DNA of 64,000 nt from Hemibagrus wyckioides. Its lineage: Eukaryota > Chordata > Actinopteri > Siluriformes > Bagridae. How positions within the stretch are numbered: the stretch's first letter is position 1; every line of letters starts with the position of its first letter. Under the pieces are notes generated by a model, which made no database searches, was not told where the DNA came from, and worked only from the letters and a program-made list of their open reading frames with translations. Where the stretch lies: positions 8,330,001-8,394,000 of the forward strand of contig NC_080727.1 of assembly GCF_019097595.1 (NCBI RefSeq), read 5' to 3'. A program made the position numbers and the translations under genes. Below are positions 25,401 to 38,694 of the stretch, piece after piece.

Positions 25401-26702
25401 AAGCAGGAAGCATTTGGCATGGAAAACCAAACATTTGCCCCAGTTGCCACCTAGATGAGAGCAATGTGGGTGGTTGAACATTCAAATGCTCCCTTGATCT
25501 GTGAGCTAGCTCTCAAGCTTCATGCAGCCCTTGGCTGTGATTTAAAGTTCTTTGAAGGCTCCCACAGAGTCTGTTTCACAGTTGGATCTTCTGTTTTGCT
25601 GCTCCTCTGATATTAAAGGAGCATCTAAGCACATTAATGGAATTGAACATGTCTACTGAATTTTAACCTCTCCTTGTGTCTAGCTTGTGTGCTTATACAT
25701 GTGAAGATAAGAGCACAGTGTTTGCACTTTACCTTCCTTTGAAACAATGGAGCAACACAAGTCTAATACAGGTTAAAAAAAAAACAAATTTGTGCTCAGA
25801 TCCTGTACAAAATTAAGATCCTGCAGGCCCTTGGCAAAACCTTTTGTTGGAAAATTGCAATATTTTCATGGATGTTTGATGCAATTTTTTTAAAAAGAAG
25901 CTTAGACTCAGTATGCTTGTCTTAAATTGTTCTTTTGGCTTTTGTTACAATGGAAAAATGCTTAAAGCTACCATCAATGTACCATCAACTGTCTTATTTG
26001 AGCAGCAAAAACGCTCTCTCCCTCCAAAGCTATTCACATCCGGCTATAAATTGCCACATCAATGTCTTCTGTAACAGTGCAAAAATACTTAGGGATACCA
26101 TCAACACAGAAATGTCATTCAACAAACAATCTTGCTTGAGCAGCAAAAACACTTTCTCCCTCCACAGCTGTCCACTTCCGGCCATAAATTGCTAAAGCTA
26201 ATGAGAGATGATTACCAACATCATTCAACTGTATGTGGTAATCAACAATCTGGTGGTCATGGAACCACAGGAAAAGGAGCTAGTCAAGCATTTCTGTGGC
26301 TGAAGAGCTGTGAAACACCTGCTGTACAGAATAGTAGAGGGCTGCAAGGGTTTGAATGAATAGTGAACCCTAATATTAAGGCAGACCTCAGCACAAATGG
26401 TTGCCCTCAAATGGTGGAACTGGTTATGGATGCCTGTTGACCTTTTCCATGAAGGCTACAAAATGGTCTCACATTTCAGTTGTCTGTTTAGTGCCAGAGT
26501 ATGTCTGGATTGTATAGGGCTCATTATGTCAAAGAATGCAGATCTAGCCAATTTTAGCCAACTCATTGCTTCGTTCACCTAGCATCACATATACCTGTAC
26601 TTGTTTCTGTGGATTTCTTCTAGATATACATCCAGATGTCTGAGGCAAAACCAGCATCTCTATTTTATATGTTGGGTTGGGGGCTAGATTTGTTGATATG
26701 TT
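25401..26702. other. Intergenic with a local duplication
   Basis: No exon recognised. The block at about 25,999-26,055 (GAGCAGCAAAAACGCTCTCT ... ATAAATTGC) recurs at about 26,138-26,195 with about 85% identity by eye, so there is a diverged tandem duplication of roughly 60 bp, about 139 bp apart. The rest is unassigned. Confidence 0.45.
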
Positions 26703-26940
26703 GGGGCAGTGGTGGCTCAAGTGGTTAAGGCTCTGGGTCACTGATCGAGAGATCAGGGGTTCAAGCCCCAGCACTGCCAAGTTGCCACTGTTGGGCCCTT
26801 GAGCAAGGCCCTTAACCCTCTCTGCTCCAGGGGCACCGTATCATGGCTGACCCTGTGCTCTGACCCCAACCTCCAAGGATGGGATATGTGAAGAAAGAAT
26901 TTCACTGTGCTGTAATGTATATGTGACAAATAAAGGCTGT
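26703..26940 (+). repeat. tRNA-derived SINE, full length
   Basis: Polymerase III-like A box in GTGGCTCAAGTGG and B box GGTTCAAGCCCC (about 26,758). The body contains GTTGGGCCCTTGAGCAAGG and CCAAGGATGGGATATGTGA, ending in AATAAAGGCTG. An opposite-strand copy lies in aqp3 intron 1 at 40,529-40,702. Confidence 0.75.
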
Positions 26941-28784
26941 TTTTGTTTCATTTTCTGCAAAGCAATATTTCTGAACAATCACCTGTATCCTATAATAAAA
27001 ACAATTCTAAGCTCATAGCAGTAGTCTTGTCCAGAAAGCGCCCTCATCCACGAAGTTTGGTTTGAGGATAAAAATGGTGTTGTTCTTTCGGCTGCTCCCT
27101 GTTCAGGGTCGCAACAGCAGATCATCTGGTCCACATATTTGGTTTGGCAGACGTTTTTTTATGCCAGATGCCCTTCCCATTTTACTCAGGCTTGAGACCA
27201 GCACTGATAGTTAACTCTTCAGTGGCTGGGTTAGCTCCCTGCCCAGGAATCTAACCGAGGGCAAGACAGTGAGAGAGCAGAATCACCGCTGGACCACCAG
27301 GAGGTAATTGTGATAAAAAAAAAATTTAAAAAAAGGTGTACACTACAAAAATGTCTCAAAATGTCTAAGAGAACGCTATGGTAGAATGTTCATCTTATAC
27401 AAGATCTGAGATCTGAGTCCTTCTGTACATATGGAAGTAGCTAGGGTCACCTTGCTCCCTTCTGTGCTCTATGGTAGGTGTGTTGGGCCACTTCAGTGCC
27501 CGAGTGTTCTTTGTTCTTACATTCCTTCACCTGATGTGTAGCTCTAGCAAATGGTATCCTCAAAATATAAGAATAGGTGACGTGGAACACAACTGCCTTA
27601 GTGTTTGCTGGGTAAATAAACTTGTCTTTCCTTGCTTTGCTCCATCTTACACCATGAACAGTGACTGTGTAGGTAGTTTTTCTATAATGGATTGACCCTT
27701 CTGTCTTTGTCAATGAAACGTCTCATGTTGCTGCTTCAATTTCAAGGGACAATTCGACAGATTTCATGGTGCAGTTTACCAGGTTGTTAAATCCAAAACC
27801 CTGTTTATAGGAAACCAGTAGGTAATTTGCAAGAGAATCTTCCATGCTAACCATAAGACATATGCAACCATTTCCAGATGGACTGCTCTAATCTTTCTAA
27901 TCTATTCTGTTGTGGTGACTCAATACTTAATAAGAAGATAAAACTTATCAGTAGGTGTAAAATTTAGGTCTTCTGTTGCATTGAGCATGCTGGAATTTTA
28001 TGCTAATTATTGTTGGTTGATTGTCATCATTAAAGTGAAGTGGCTCATAATTAGACAGGTCAGTTTTTGGGAGGTGGTTATGATTCTGCTGCATAATTAC
28101 GGTACACCACTGTGACTGAACATTTTCTTCACATTACTGTTAAAGAATTAATGAATTTTACTGGATTTTGCTGTTGTGGGAAGTGAGGTGGAGAAGATTA
28201 AACACTCTTGAATTAGTGGACTGTGACTAGCACATCAAACTGTTATGTGTAACTGGTTAGCGTCTTCAGTGTTGAGTTGATTTGGGGTGTGATTTTGCTG
28301 AGACGCTAAACAAGTTTAGGTATATTTGTCAAATGGTGATGTGATGAACCGTAAGTTAGTTCACGATTTTCTTCAAGTTCTAGTGACACAGTTACAGAAC
28401 CTTCTAGGCAAACACTTCTATGACTTTACATCTTATCTGTGCTTTTTTTTTTGTAGCTTTATTTTTATTTCACATTTTGCATATGCAGTTGTAGTCAGCC
28501 TTGGCAAGTACATGAGCTGCAGCCATGCTAGCTAAGGATAATTGGATACAGAAGCCAGTTTATGACAGTATTGCTAAAAGAAGGACTACATGGATGCCAT
28601 TTTGTACTCCAATTGAATACAATTACAAGCATTTGATTTTGTTTTTGTCTTTCCAATACCAAATTGAGTAACTGTTGTAATTTGTAATTTATCAGTCAGG
28701 GCCATCATGGAACATTTTATGCAGTGGGTTTTTGGTCTGTGTTGCTAGCAATGAACTCTGAATGCTGGGTTTTATGTTTAAGAT
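26941..28784. other. Intergenic, no gene seen
   Basis: Apart from the repeat at 27,080-27,302, no exon, RNA or mobile element is recognised. Opposing open frames at 27,447-27,713 lack known motifs. Confidence 0.4.
27080..27302 (+). repeat. Dispersed repeat (unclassified)
   Basis: Contains GGCTGCTCCCTGTTCAGGGT, ATGCCAGATGCCCTTCCCAT and GAATCTAACCGAGGGC, blocks I know from widespread fish repeats. The family name is not recalled with certainty. No open frame. Confidence 0.45.
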
Positions 28785-29085
28785 GTTATGGTAGAAGCGT
28801 CCTGGGTTCGAGTCTCGCTCCAACTCACTGTGTGTGTGGAGTTTGCATGTTCTCCCCGTGCTTGGTGGGTTTTCTCCGGGTGCTCTGGTTTCCTCCCACA
28901 GTCCAAAGACATGCTTCAGTGCTGATTGGAGTCTCTAAATTGCCCATAGTGTGTGATTGCGTGAGTGAATGAGTGTGTGTGTGTGCCCTGCGATGGGTTA
29001 GCACTCCGTCCAGGGTTTATCCTGCCTTGATGCCTGATGACAGGCTCCCCATGACCGATAGATAGATCAGATAAGCGGTACAATG
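28785..29085 (+). repeat. tRNA-derived SINE (V-SINE/DANA-like)
   Basis: GTCCTGGGTTCGAGTCTCGC supplies the B box. It is followed by the conserved core with TTTGCATGTTCTCCCCGTG, TCTCCGGGTGCTCTGGTTTC and CCACAGTCCAAAGACATGC, and a tail with GATAAGCGGTACAATG. The A-box head is degraded. A relative lies at 45,530-45,755. Confidence 0.8.
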
Positions 29086-30189
29086 AAATGAAAAGAAAAA
29101 AAAATGTTATGGTAGATGCTGGGAAAGGAAGCATGTGTGACTCAGTGATCAAACTTGAAGTGCTCTCACATGTGACAGTTTCTCTGCATGCTCATGTCAC
29201 CGTGTGTTGCGCAATTCACAGCACATTTTTCCCGACCATGTTACTGCTCCATATAGTCATCATACACTTATGTTCACTTACTGCTTTATATGCTCATATA
29301 GCCATGGTACACTTACTTACACCTTATACGCTTATATAAAGAAGATACAATCAATTTAAATGATATAAGATGATTTATCAGGTTACTTTATATTTTGTAT
29401 CTACTTACTTGTTGACATTTTCACATTGTAATATTATCCGTTTCTTTTTTCATTAGTGTCTTAACATACTTTAGGTTTGTGTTATATAACATTATATTAT
29501 AATATTATTGGTAAAATGTCATTTTTATCACTGTAAATATGTATAAGTCATCGTCAAGGAGACGATGTTTGCAGCAGCATCTTGTGACCATATATTGCAA
29601 TAGAAATGATTCTGTCCATCACAGAAACACTGTCTGCACTTCATTCCGTTTCATTCTGGTTATTTGCTGCAAAACAAGATCACGAAGGTTGTGAAGTAGT
29701 CTTAATCCAGCTTAATGTGGTGTACAAATCGTGAATCTGGCAGCCTTGTCATTAAGTGTCCTGCCTGCTGCTCCTCCACCACTGAAAAGGCTCATAGAGC
29801 ATGCACGGGGCAGCATAAAGACGAGCAAATCAATGGAACATCGATTTATATCTCTCAGGTAGCAACCTTGTTTTTAATCACTGGTTACTCAGAAGGCGTA
29901 ATTAGTAATTAGTTCAGCAGAACTGAAATGTATGGAGCTGTAAATGTGACTTTATGGAGATTAGAATTTGCACTTTTGCTCTGGGGATGAGTCATCAATG
30001 GATTTTTGCTTCTAACGTTTAACCTGAAGGAATGGCATGTCCTCTTTATGCTCGAACGCTGAACTTTGCATGTAAACACACTTTGCTAGTAGTTAGCCTT
30101 TAATTTATTCAGATAACAAATAAAAGTGCATTCACCTTTAAGCAGTGATGACTATATATTATGCTAATGATGGAGAATGTAGCAATTAC
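29086..30189. other. Intergenic, no gene seen
   Basis: No recognisable exon or repeat. Confidence 0.45.
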
Positions 30190-30213
30190 TCCACTATTTG
30201 AAGTAAAACCTTT

Positions 30214-30590
30214 CGTTTGGTTTGGTTAGTGTGGCTTGGTTTGGATTGGTTGGGGCGTGTTTGCTTTGAATAATGTGTTTTGTTTACTGGTTAGATTTGG
30301 CTTGCCTTTGGTTTGGCTGAGTTTGGTTGTTTTGTTTTGGCTTGGTTTTGCGTTATTTGTTTGTTTTGCTTTGGTTTGGCTTGGTTTTGCGTTATTTGTT
30401 TGTTTTGCTTTGTTTTGGCTTGGTTTGGCTTTGTTTGTTTGTTTTGTTTTGTTGTGGCTTGGTTTGGCTTTGTTAGGTTGTTTTGTTTGTTTTGTTTTGT
30501 TGTGGCTGGGTTTGGCTTTGTTAGGTTGTTTTGTTTTGTTTTGTTGTAGATTGACTTGGTTTGTTTTGTCTTGCTTGGTGCGGTTTTTAT
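30214..30590. repeat. G/T-rich tandem repeat
   Basis: Almost only G and T on the plus strand, built of TTTGGTTTGG and TTTGTTTTG words. A block of about 40-50 bp containing TTGGTTTTGCGTTATTTG recurs twice (30,335-30,420), and another with GTTGTGGCTTGGTTTGGC recurs near 30,450-30,540. Both strands are open (131 and 133 residues, very low complexity), which follows from composition. Confidence 0.85.
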
Positions 30591-33500
30591 ATAGTATATA
30601 TTTATTCACTACATTTGACACAGTGGGGTGTCATTAAAGCACAAACACACTGTAGTTCTCTGGGATAATTTGGATACCATGAAGATCCATAACTGTTTAG
30701 AGCATTATATACCATTTGCCCCTACTTATCTATTGTTAGGGTATTGCCACAACACTCTGCTGCCACCTAGAGATCAAACTGGATAAAAGTCTTGTTTTTA
30801 AATTATTTATTAACTAGTTCAATAAACAGCTAGTGGGGGAGATAACAAAACACTTAAAATCCATAAATCATTTCAGAAACAGTTTGATGCTTCTATGTTT
30901 AGAATGTGTGAGAATGCTAACTTTTTTTTTTGCCTCTAAAAACAGATTTTAACTGTTGATAAAATCACTATTAAGATAAATGAGAGCTATTAAGTTCATT
31001 TTTTTTTATCCTGCTTTTGATTTCATGTAACCCCTGAAGGATTAACACATGACATACGCATTCATAGCAAACGGCTTGAAGACCCTCCCAAAACTTTCTT
31101 GAAAATGGAAAAATGTTTCAAAAATACTTGTGCTTTAGTGGCATTTTTTTGTTTCAGAAAATAATTTACAGAAGGTCATGCATCAAGTAAAAAACACATG
31201 GTGCTTACTTTGTAGCCTCAATAAACTTCAATATGTTAATTATTGTTAAATATACACAGTGTCACCTCAGAGGCACAGTAATGTAGATTATTTTTTTTAG
31301 AATGGTTTTATTTGGCCTAGGTAGAGGCAAATAGCCATTAGGGAAAGAATTGTATGGCTATAGCTAATGTTAATGCAAACATTTCCCTGGCCTGGTCTCA
31401 AGAATGACCAGTAATATTAGTCTAAGTAACATTACTGCAACACACATGGCTCTGTTCACTGTATCCTCAGTGCCCTTTCCAGAACTCTCTCTCTTTGTGC
31501 ATGCACACTAAAAGAACGAAGCAAAGAAATGAATTCGTGATTCTGCTGGTTCATGTGTTAGTGCTTATTTTCAGTGATGTTTTTTCCCCCCTCCACATTA
31601 TACAATGACTCAGCTACATTGTGAATTTTCTACATCATGAATCTTGAGTCATCTGAAAACTGGCAATAATATTGAAAAGGCTCATGTTTTATTTATGAAA
31701 TTGTGAAATACTTCTTTATGGATAAACAAGGAGGATAGATTCATTATACTGCTAATGCTGACAGAAGGGATCATTATTGCCAGGTACAGTATCTACTACA
31801 GATATTGAAAGGTGAAATCAAAAAACAATAACAAAACTGAGTTTGTTGATCTAGTCCTGAATATCACATCTTGTCAAATCAGTTTCATCAAATGTGTCGA
31901 GCCAATCGTATGTGTTTGGATATTAAGTTATAGGCTTAACCTGACTAAAATCCTTGTTGCATAGTAAAGCATGTGTTTTTAGTGTTAAGAACGCTAGTAC
32001 AAGGCGGTACAATAAAGAAAGTAGTCCCATTTAGCGGAATATGTTAAATAGGGAGATGATATTAAGTAGCTAGCTATCTGTTTAAACAAATGAAGCTGGT
32101 CCCCATGAGGAATAATCCATTAAAAAAAACTGAAAGAATTAAATGGTGTCCTCTTGGTTACTGAGATTAAGATTCAGGTTAGATGTAGGTTTAGGCATAG
32201 TATTAATTAACTGCATTAATAATTATGCCAGCTGAAGGTCTTCACAAGGAGAGTAAGATAGATTTACGCAACTGGCTTTCTGCATTTCCGCTAATAACAA
32301 TATATCAGCTGTTAGTCTTTGCCTAGAGGCTTTCCTGAATTTTTAATTGAGAACAAGACAGTTATTTCTCACTTTTTGCTTTCATTGCCAGTCATTTCCC
32401 AGTCATTGCCAGTGTCAGTCTGTCAAACTTTTCCTTAACTTCTGAAACAGCATAAATGATGCCGTATGTCCTATAATAAACAGACAAAAAGCTTTGTTGC
32501 ATCAGAGACGACAGATAAGTATAGTTTTTTCCTTTTTAGTGAATTCTATTGCAGTACATCTGTTTATGAAGAACGAGAAAAACACCCCTTCCTGTTTTTG
32601 CTGTTCTTGAAATGCAGTCATAGTCAGATATACAGAAGTCTTGGAATATTTCAAAAGAGTCTGTTCAATAAAAAGAGCCTTTGAATAAATCACTGTAGAC
32701 AGCAATATGATCTCCTGCTCTGCTCCCAGACGTGAACCAGAAGAATACAAAGCTATATCTGAGGCTACTGGGTGAGAACTCTGAAAAGTCTTTTTATAAA
32801 ATAACCAAGGAACAAAGGTACACTTCTCCCTGGAAATTATATGATCTATTTTATATAGTTTTCAGGACAATGGTTGGTAACAACCTGCTGCAATTATTGA
32901 TACAGTTTTCCTTCTAACAAATACTAGTTAGACTAGTTAGTTAGTAGTTATAACACATTCAGTGAATGACTATAAGAACATATATTGTAATAGCTATAAG
33001 GGTCAAGGGTTTTTAACATTGTTAATGCCCCAGCAATGTTGAATTCTTGATTCTGATTGGTCAAGTAGGTGTAGATTATTGACGTTGAGCCAAAGGCCCT
33101 CCATCTGCACTCTGATACGTTATCATCACATGGCAGCTGACCTCACCAGCTTCCTAGATTGTCTCTGACCATCCATTTGGTCCCTTTCTCAATTTGAGCA
33201 AGGCCTCTACTCGGGATACTTCCACATCAAACAATGCCAGTGCCTGCAACTTCCAGCTCCCAGCTTACTCCATCTCCTCATGGTTCTCTTGGCCCTACCA
33301 ATGATTGCAATGAAGTCACTGATTTAACTTCTGAGTCACCTGAGCCTACTCTCTCCTATCATTCACCTGGTTACACTCCAACCCTAAAGCTCTAAGTGTG
33401 TTCTAGAAGAACCCAAATTATTATACATACATTGGACATGACCCTTGCAACAAGGAGCTTAATTACTGCTTATTCTCATCCAATTCCTTTACCCTCACCA

Positions 33501-34429
33501 CCCTTTTTGGATTCTCAACTCGAGGCCAGCTACCCAAGCCATCTTCTGGGGCCACTCCTAACCTCCCAGGCCACAGATTCAGTTATAAAACAGACTTTGC
33601 TTAAACAGGTGTCTGCTTATCTTGTTTTTTGTTGTGGCCAGCCTCTAAAGCCCAGAAGACGTGTGGTCCCAGTTCAGGTTGTTGGGCCTTTTTCTGGCTT
33701 GTCGAGGTCCCGGCTTTCGTCACCAATAAATATTGATTCAATTTGACCCGTGTTTCAATTCAAAGTTTTTTAATCTCTCATTCTAATATGCTGTGGACTC
33801 CATAGCAACAACTCATTCACTGGGAGAGGTATGGTGGATGCTTCCACTTAGTCCAGACTGATTAATAAGTGGATTAACAAAACGTGAAAAAATAATTTCA
33901 ATCAATGAGATGATGTGCTATTTAATGGCGCTTTAAATCTATCAGTAGTTGTTTTCTTTTTCTATTTGAATGAGAAAGTTTTCAAGACAGAGTGTTAATT
34001 CCTGCTTTCTATTTTCTGAGTAACATGACATGCTATGGGTTTTGTGTCATTTCAAGAAAGGGAAAAAGTGAGACTGTTATTATACGATAATTGATAATAT
34101 GAACAGATTAGTGGTTTCAAAGTACAACATTTTCTGCAAAGTTTTAATCATTCACTGTGGCATATAAGAGGAATAAAACATTTCAGGTCACGCTGTTAGA
34201 GGAAAACAATTAACTTCTAGATTGGTAACATCATTACATAGTTTACAAATTTGTCAGATGTCTTTAACACAGTTTTATTCCCTGTGGTTTGTGGTTTTGA
34301 GGTGCATTGTGGAATGTGAAGAAAGTAAATTCTCAAGGAACTAGCTTTTTTTTAACTGTTTAACAAGCTCCTGGCCTCAATGTGTTTCCCAAGATTTAAA
34401 TCAATACATGAATCAATTATTTTCCTGCA

Positions 34430-34430
<1 letters not shown>

Positions 34431-34483
<53 letters not shown>

Positions 34484-34485
34484 GA
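34431..34485. repeat. (TG)n(AG)n microsatellite
   Basis: About 8 TG then about 19 AG dinucleotides with one G interruption. Confidence 0.92.
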
Positions 34486-35604
34486 CTTTTTGGAAATCAT
34501 CTGAATCTTCAATTACATAACTTTAAAAAAAATATATACTCTGACTCAGTTGTGTAGGTGTGAGCAAATATCTACATGAACTGCATTTATTCCAAGTTAT
34601 TAAAGTGTCACACAGGCTTTTATTATCTCTGACAGCCCACATTTCAAGTCTAATACCGTCTCGAATAACACAACACTTCTGCATGTCAGATAAAAACAAT
34701 ATACAATGAAACAACAATACGACACTTAAGACTGGCCGTTGTGGTCAATAGGCACATCTACAGGTTATATAAATATTTTTGAGTCTGTGTAATCACTCAT
34801 GCTCTCTTATTTGAGTTGTCCTTTTAAAATACCACCTTTTTCCCCAACCCTTTCACAGAAGAGTCCTCATTAGAGGAAAACTGTCATCATTAGAGGTTAA
34901 AATGGGATTTACGAGGTGGGCGAGCATTGCTTCTTCTTTCAAGAGTGCCAACAATGTGGGAACAGTTCACTTTATGGGTTATTATATTTTCTCAGAGTTC
35001 TCAATGTTCTCAGTGAAATGTAAATAAAATAAATAAATAAAAAATCTTTCCTTATGCCATCTTCTGATCTAAAGTGAACAAATTGCTTGAAGGTGGTTTC
35101 ATAACAATTTATTCACATAGAGACAGACTATATTAGGTTGAGATGTGATTTAAAAAAAAATAGAAAAAGAAAAGACAAAAATCTAGGCTGCTTAAAGATG
35201 AAGGAATCACGAACTAATTTCGTCAGACTGTTTAATTAATATAAAACAGCAGGAAGAGTTGAAAACATGTTAAAGCAGCATGACTAAAAATCCAGAGGAA
35301 TATGAATATTGGAATTTGAAAACTTAATATATACCGGTATTTTTTTCTATTAAATATTATATGACATGCTTGAGAGCTAAAACATCACTGGAGGTGTTTT
35401 GCACATTGTGTATTTATCACACATTAATAACACTGTCATTTTTTGGCACTTGTTTATTATTATTATTATTTCCATGCACTGATCCCTGTTTTTAATTAAT
35501 ACAGATATCACAGTATTGGAAATCAGCCAGTACTCAATACTTATCAAGTACTGTTTTTTACAAACATCTGTTGCTGAACACACTTTCACACACATGCACT
35601 ACAG

Positions 35605-35725
35605 AGATGTCACTGAGCCTCCGGTGCATGCCTGTGGACTTGGGGAACAAGCAGGAGTAGCCTGAGGAAACCCCCGAAGCCCACAGAGCGGAGCTGGCAC
35701 TCGAACCCCAAACGCCAGAATTCCA
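35605..35725 (-). repeat. SINE fragment, minus strand
   Basis: GTGGACTTGGGGAACAAGC and GGAGCTGGCACTCGAACCC are the complements of the core and B-box region of the SINE at 28,785. The ends are lost. Confidence 0.5.
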
Positions 35726-36442
35726 TATCCTTTCTATTGTATTCTTCCAAGCTATAATAACTCAGTTTCTATTTGTTGACTGTATATCTTCTTTGCTTTA
35801 TCATTTTCATTATCTGTTAAACAGCATTATTGCCTTGATGGGATCTCCAGGTATATGATGTGTGTGTATTTGATTCAACAACACCTTTTAAGCCTGTATA
35901 TTAAGCTATGATCATATTACTAGCAAGAACAATATGTTGTTTTCTCTGGGCCTCCCTGCTCAATGCTGGTCATCCTGTTTCTCCAGGGCTTTGAGACCTT
36001 TAATCTGCTCCAAATATCCCCTGCAAGACTGGAACTATTGAGTAGAGGTGGAAAGACCAGAGGAAAGTAAAAGTGGGGCAGGGAGCTATTCTTTTCACCT
36101 AAGGCATATTTGTAGACATTAAAACAATATACCTCTAAACATTTATTTTAAACTTTAATCCGAAGCCTATATCATGTCCTTGTCCTGTCAGTGACGGTCA
36201 ATATACACAAATAACTCAAGTTATTTTTCCCAAGCCGTAACTAAATATAATAAAAATTATATATTATATAAAAATAATAAAAATAACTAAAAATATGAAA
36301 TTTAGTTTATACAATAATTATACATTTGAAATGCTTTTATGGAGTGTCCAACAACCTTACAAGTCTTTCCTCTGTATTACTCTATTGTCATTCTAGAGGT
36401 CATTTTCGCCAAGAATTAACCAGAAGATCAAGAGAGTTTTAC

Positions 36443-36530
<88 letters not shown>
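36443..36530. repeat. (GATA)n microsatellite
   Basis: About 22 uninterrupted tetranucleotide units. Confidence 0.95.
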
Positions 36531-37800
36531 AAACAGTCATCTACATATACAAGTAAGTCTTCTTCACTACAAGTTTCAAGAAAACTGATTTGGGTATAAA
36601 GCAGCTTAATAGTGATTTGGGTTTATTTTAGAGAAAGTCTAGGAGATCTCAGCCTCTGAATGACCCCACATGTGGAAGAGGCAAGAGTCAGTCTGGCAAA
36701 AACATACAGATATTGAAGAAACCTAATTGTACGAAAGCAACAGTGGGGGTTCCAATAATAACCTTTGAGCTGCCATCTGCTGAAAGGATATTGCTGCATA
36801 AATCCCTTGGTGCATACAGAGTGCCTTATCATGTTCCTTCATGATTTGTTCAAGAAGACTTGTGCAGGTGAGCAGAAAAGGACGAGAGGCAAAATCTCAT
36901 AACCTTTGTAATTGTATGGGGCAATTTATCATTTCACCCAGTCCTGTTCAGAATAGATCGGCACCCACATCCAAATGGTCTCTCTTTCTATCACCTTCTT
37001 TCCTCAACCCCATAGAGGAATTCTTTTTCTTCCTTTATGAAGGTGAAAGGTTTATGAGCACAGTTTGGATGATCAGATGTCACACTTAGCTGTGGTGCTT
37101 GCATATATCTCTGGAAGGTTGCCAAGACATGCAAAGCATTTCATTTCCTGGTATTTAGCTAGAGATAAATTAAGATGCAATGTGTTTTAAATATTAATAA
37201 AAGTTTATAGCCAAATGTATATATAGGATAAAATATATACAAGGCATTGTTTAGTCTGTCCAGTTTTGGTGAGTTTTACTGACAGGAGAAACCTGGTGTG
37301 TCCTGAGAAGCTTGTTTTGAATTACCATAACCTTCCTGTTAGTGTGGACCAGCCTGGCCATTTTCCTCTGACCTCCCTCATCAACTTAAAGGCCAATGAG
37401 ATCAGGTTTTTGATGTAAACATAACTGAAGCATCGTGGCTCGTTCGTATGATTGCCTGAATGGGTAATTGCCTGAGTGAGCAGTGGTACAAGTGTCTCTA
37501 ATAAAATGTTTGAGTGTAGTGGAGTGTAGTCATGTATAAATGAAGCATGGCATGATTTCTGATAGATCCTTGTTACTCATGTACTCTATGGTGGTAACGG
37601 GTTGGGTCTTTGTATAACTTTAATGATTTAATATAATCTTTTCCATAATGATACCAGATGAATTTCAGGGACATTGTATGATGAGGGGCAAATAGATCTT
37701 GATGAGAGACACTTGTTAGTGTATGATTAAATGATTTGATGTGAGATATATTTAAGGGTTATAATCAGAGTTGGCTACTTAAGTCAAAACCATGCTTGAA

Positions 37801-37975
37801 GAAATGTGGTAGCTTATTGGTTAAGGTGCTGGACTACTGATTGGATGGTTCTGAGTTCAAATCCCAAATGCACCAAGCTGCCACTGCAGAGCTCTTGCTC
37901 AGCAAGGCCCTTAACCCTCTATTGCTCAGCTAAGATGAGATAAAAATGTTAGTCGCTCTGGATAAAGGCATCTGT
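37801..37975 (+). repeat. tRNA-derived SINE
   Basis: A-box region GTGGTAGCTTATTGG and B box GAGTTCAAATCCC, then the body CTGCCACTGCAGAGC and GCTCTGGATAAAGGCATCTG. It lies head-to-tail with the next SINE at 37,985. Confidence 0.7.
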
Positions 37976-37984
37976 CAAAAAGAC

Positions 37985-38206
37985 ATACATGTGGGGGATG
38001 TGGTAGCTCAGTGGTTAAGGTGTTGCACTAGTGTTTGTTGTTGTTGTGTGTTTGAACCCCAGGTCCACCAAGCTGGGCCCCTGAGCAGCGCCCTGTATAA
38101 AATACGATAAAATGTAAGTAGCTCTGTATAAGGGTGCTGTAAAGGTGAAGAAATATCTAGGACTAAGTTAAAAGACATGGCTTCTTAGCGTGTGTGTATA
38201 TATAAT
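37985..38206 (+). repeat. tRNA-derived SINE with unusual 3' tail
   Basis: A box in TGGTAGCTCAGTGG, B box in GTTTGAACCCC, body AGCTGGGCCCCTGAGCAGC, then a tail with GAAATATCTAGGACTAAGTT and CATGGCTTCTTAGC running into (GT)n/(TA)n. The same tail ends the minus-strand SINE at 61,631-61,883, so it belongs to the element. Confidence 0.7.
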
Positions 38207-38686
38207 TAGGAGTTCCCATAGGTAAGGAATTTATTGGCTGTTATTTGTTGTAGGTGTCCCAACTGCACTAAAAATAATTTATTTCCATGTGTACCATACC
38301 TGCACTGCATATCATTCCAGGACCGATATAGACAGAGAAAACTTGAGGCCCCCATGTGCTCTGTATTTCTTAAAATAAGAAAGACTTTTGACTCATCTTC
38401 CCTGGATAAGGAGAAGAAAACAAAAATAAAAGAATGAAAAATTAAAACACAAGATGCATAATTAAAAACAAATAACAAAATGAATGCATCAAATAAACGT
38501 AATATAGTAGTACTTATGCAGAACCTGGTCTCTCTCTCTCTCTCACAAACACACACACACACATACAAACATATCCACATGAGGGGAAGAAAACAAATGG
38601 TGTGTAAAAGATATGGGTGGAGGCAGAGAAGGAAGAAAGGGAGTGCTCAAAGGTATGTGCATGTGTGTGTGTGTGTGTGTTCTCTG

Positions 38687-38694
38687 TTTAAAAG
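38687..38694 (+). promoter_or_regulatory. Possible TATA-like box of aqp3
   Basis: TTTAAAAG lies 105 bp upstream of the aqp3 start codon, just after a (GT)n run (38,662-38,681). The spacing would allow a 5' UTR of about 75-80 bp. It is only position and motif; an upstream untranslated exon cannot be excluded. Confidence 0.25.

Larger units (their letters stand above)
30591..37800. other. Long intergenic stretch, no gene seen
   Basis: About 7 kb without a recognised exon. The 33,040-33,760 part is less AT-rich and includes a 116-residue open frame (33,396-33,746) ending near an AATAAA at 33,725; it looks like an old retroelement or transcribed repeat but has no domain I recognise. A minus-strand SINE scrap lies at 35,605-35,725. 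Microsatellites are listed separately. Confidence 0.4.

Noticed and set aside
26703..26940. tRNA gene
   Set aside because: A and B boxes are present but no cloverleaf with a complete acceptor stem; the same sequence recurs as a longer dispersed element, so it is a SINE.
30214..30590. Interstitial telomeric repeat
   Set aside because: No TTAGGG units; words are GGTTT and TTTTG of variable length.
30226..30637. 131- and 133-codon frames in the G/T repeat
   Set aside because: Low-complexity Lys/Asn/Gln/Thr and Leu/Phe/Cys/Trp strings on opposite strands of a tandem repeat.
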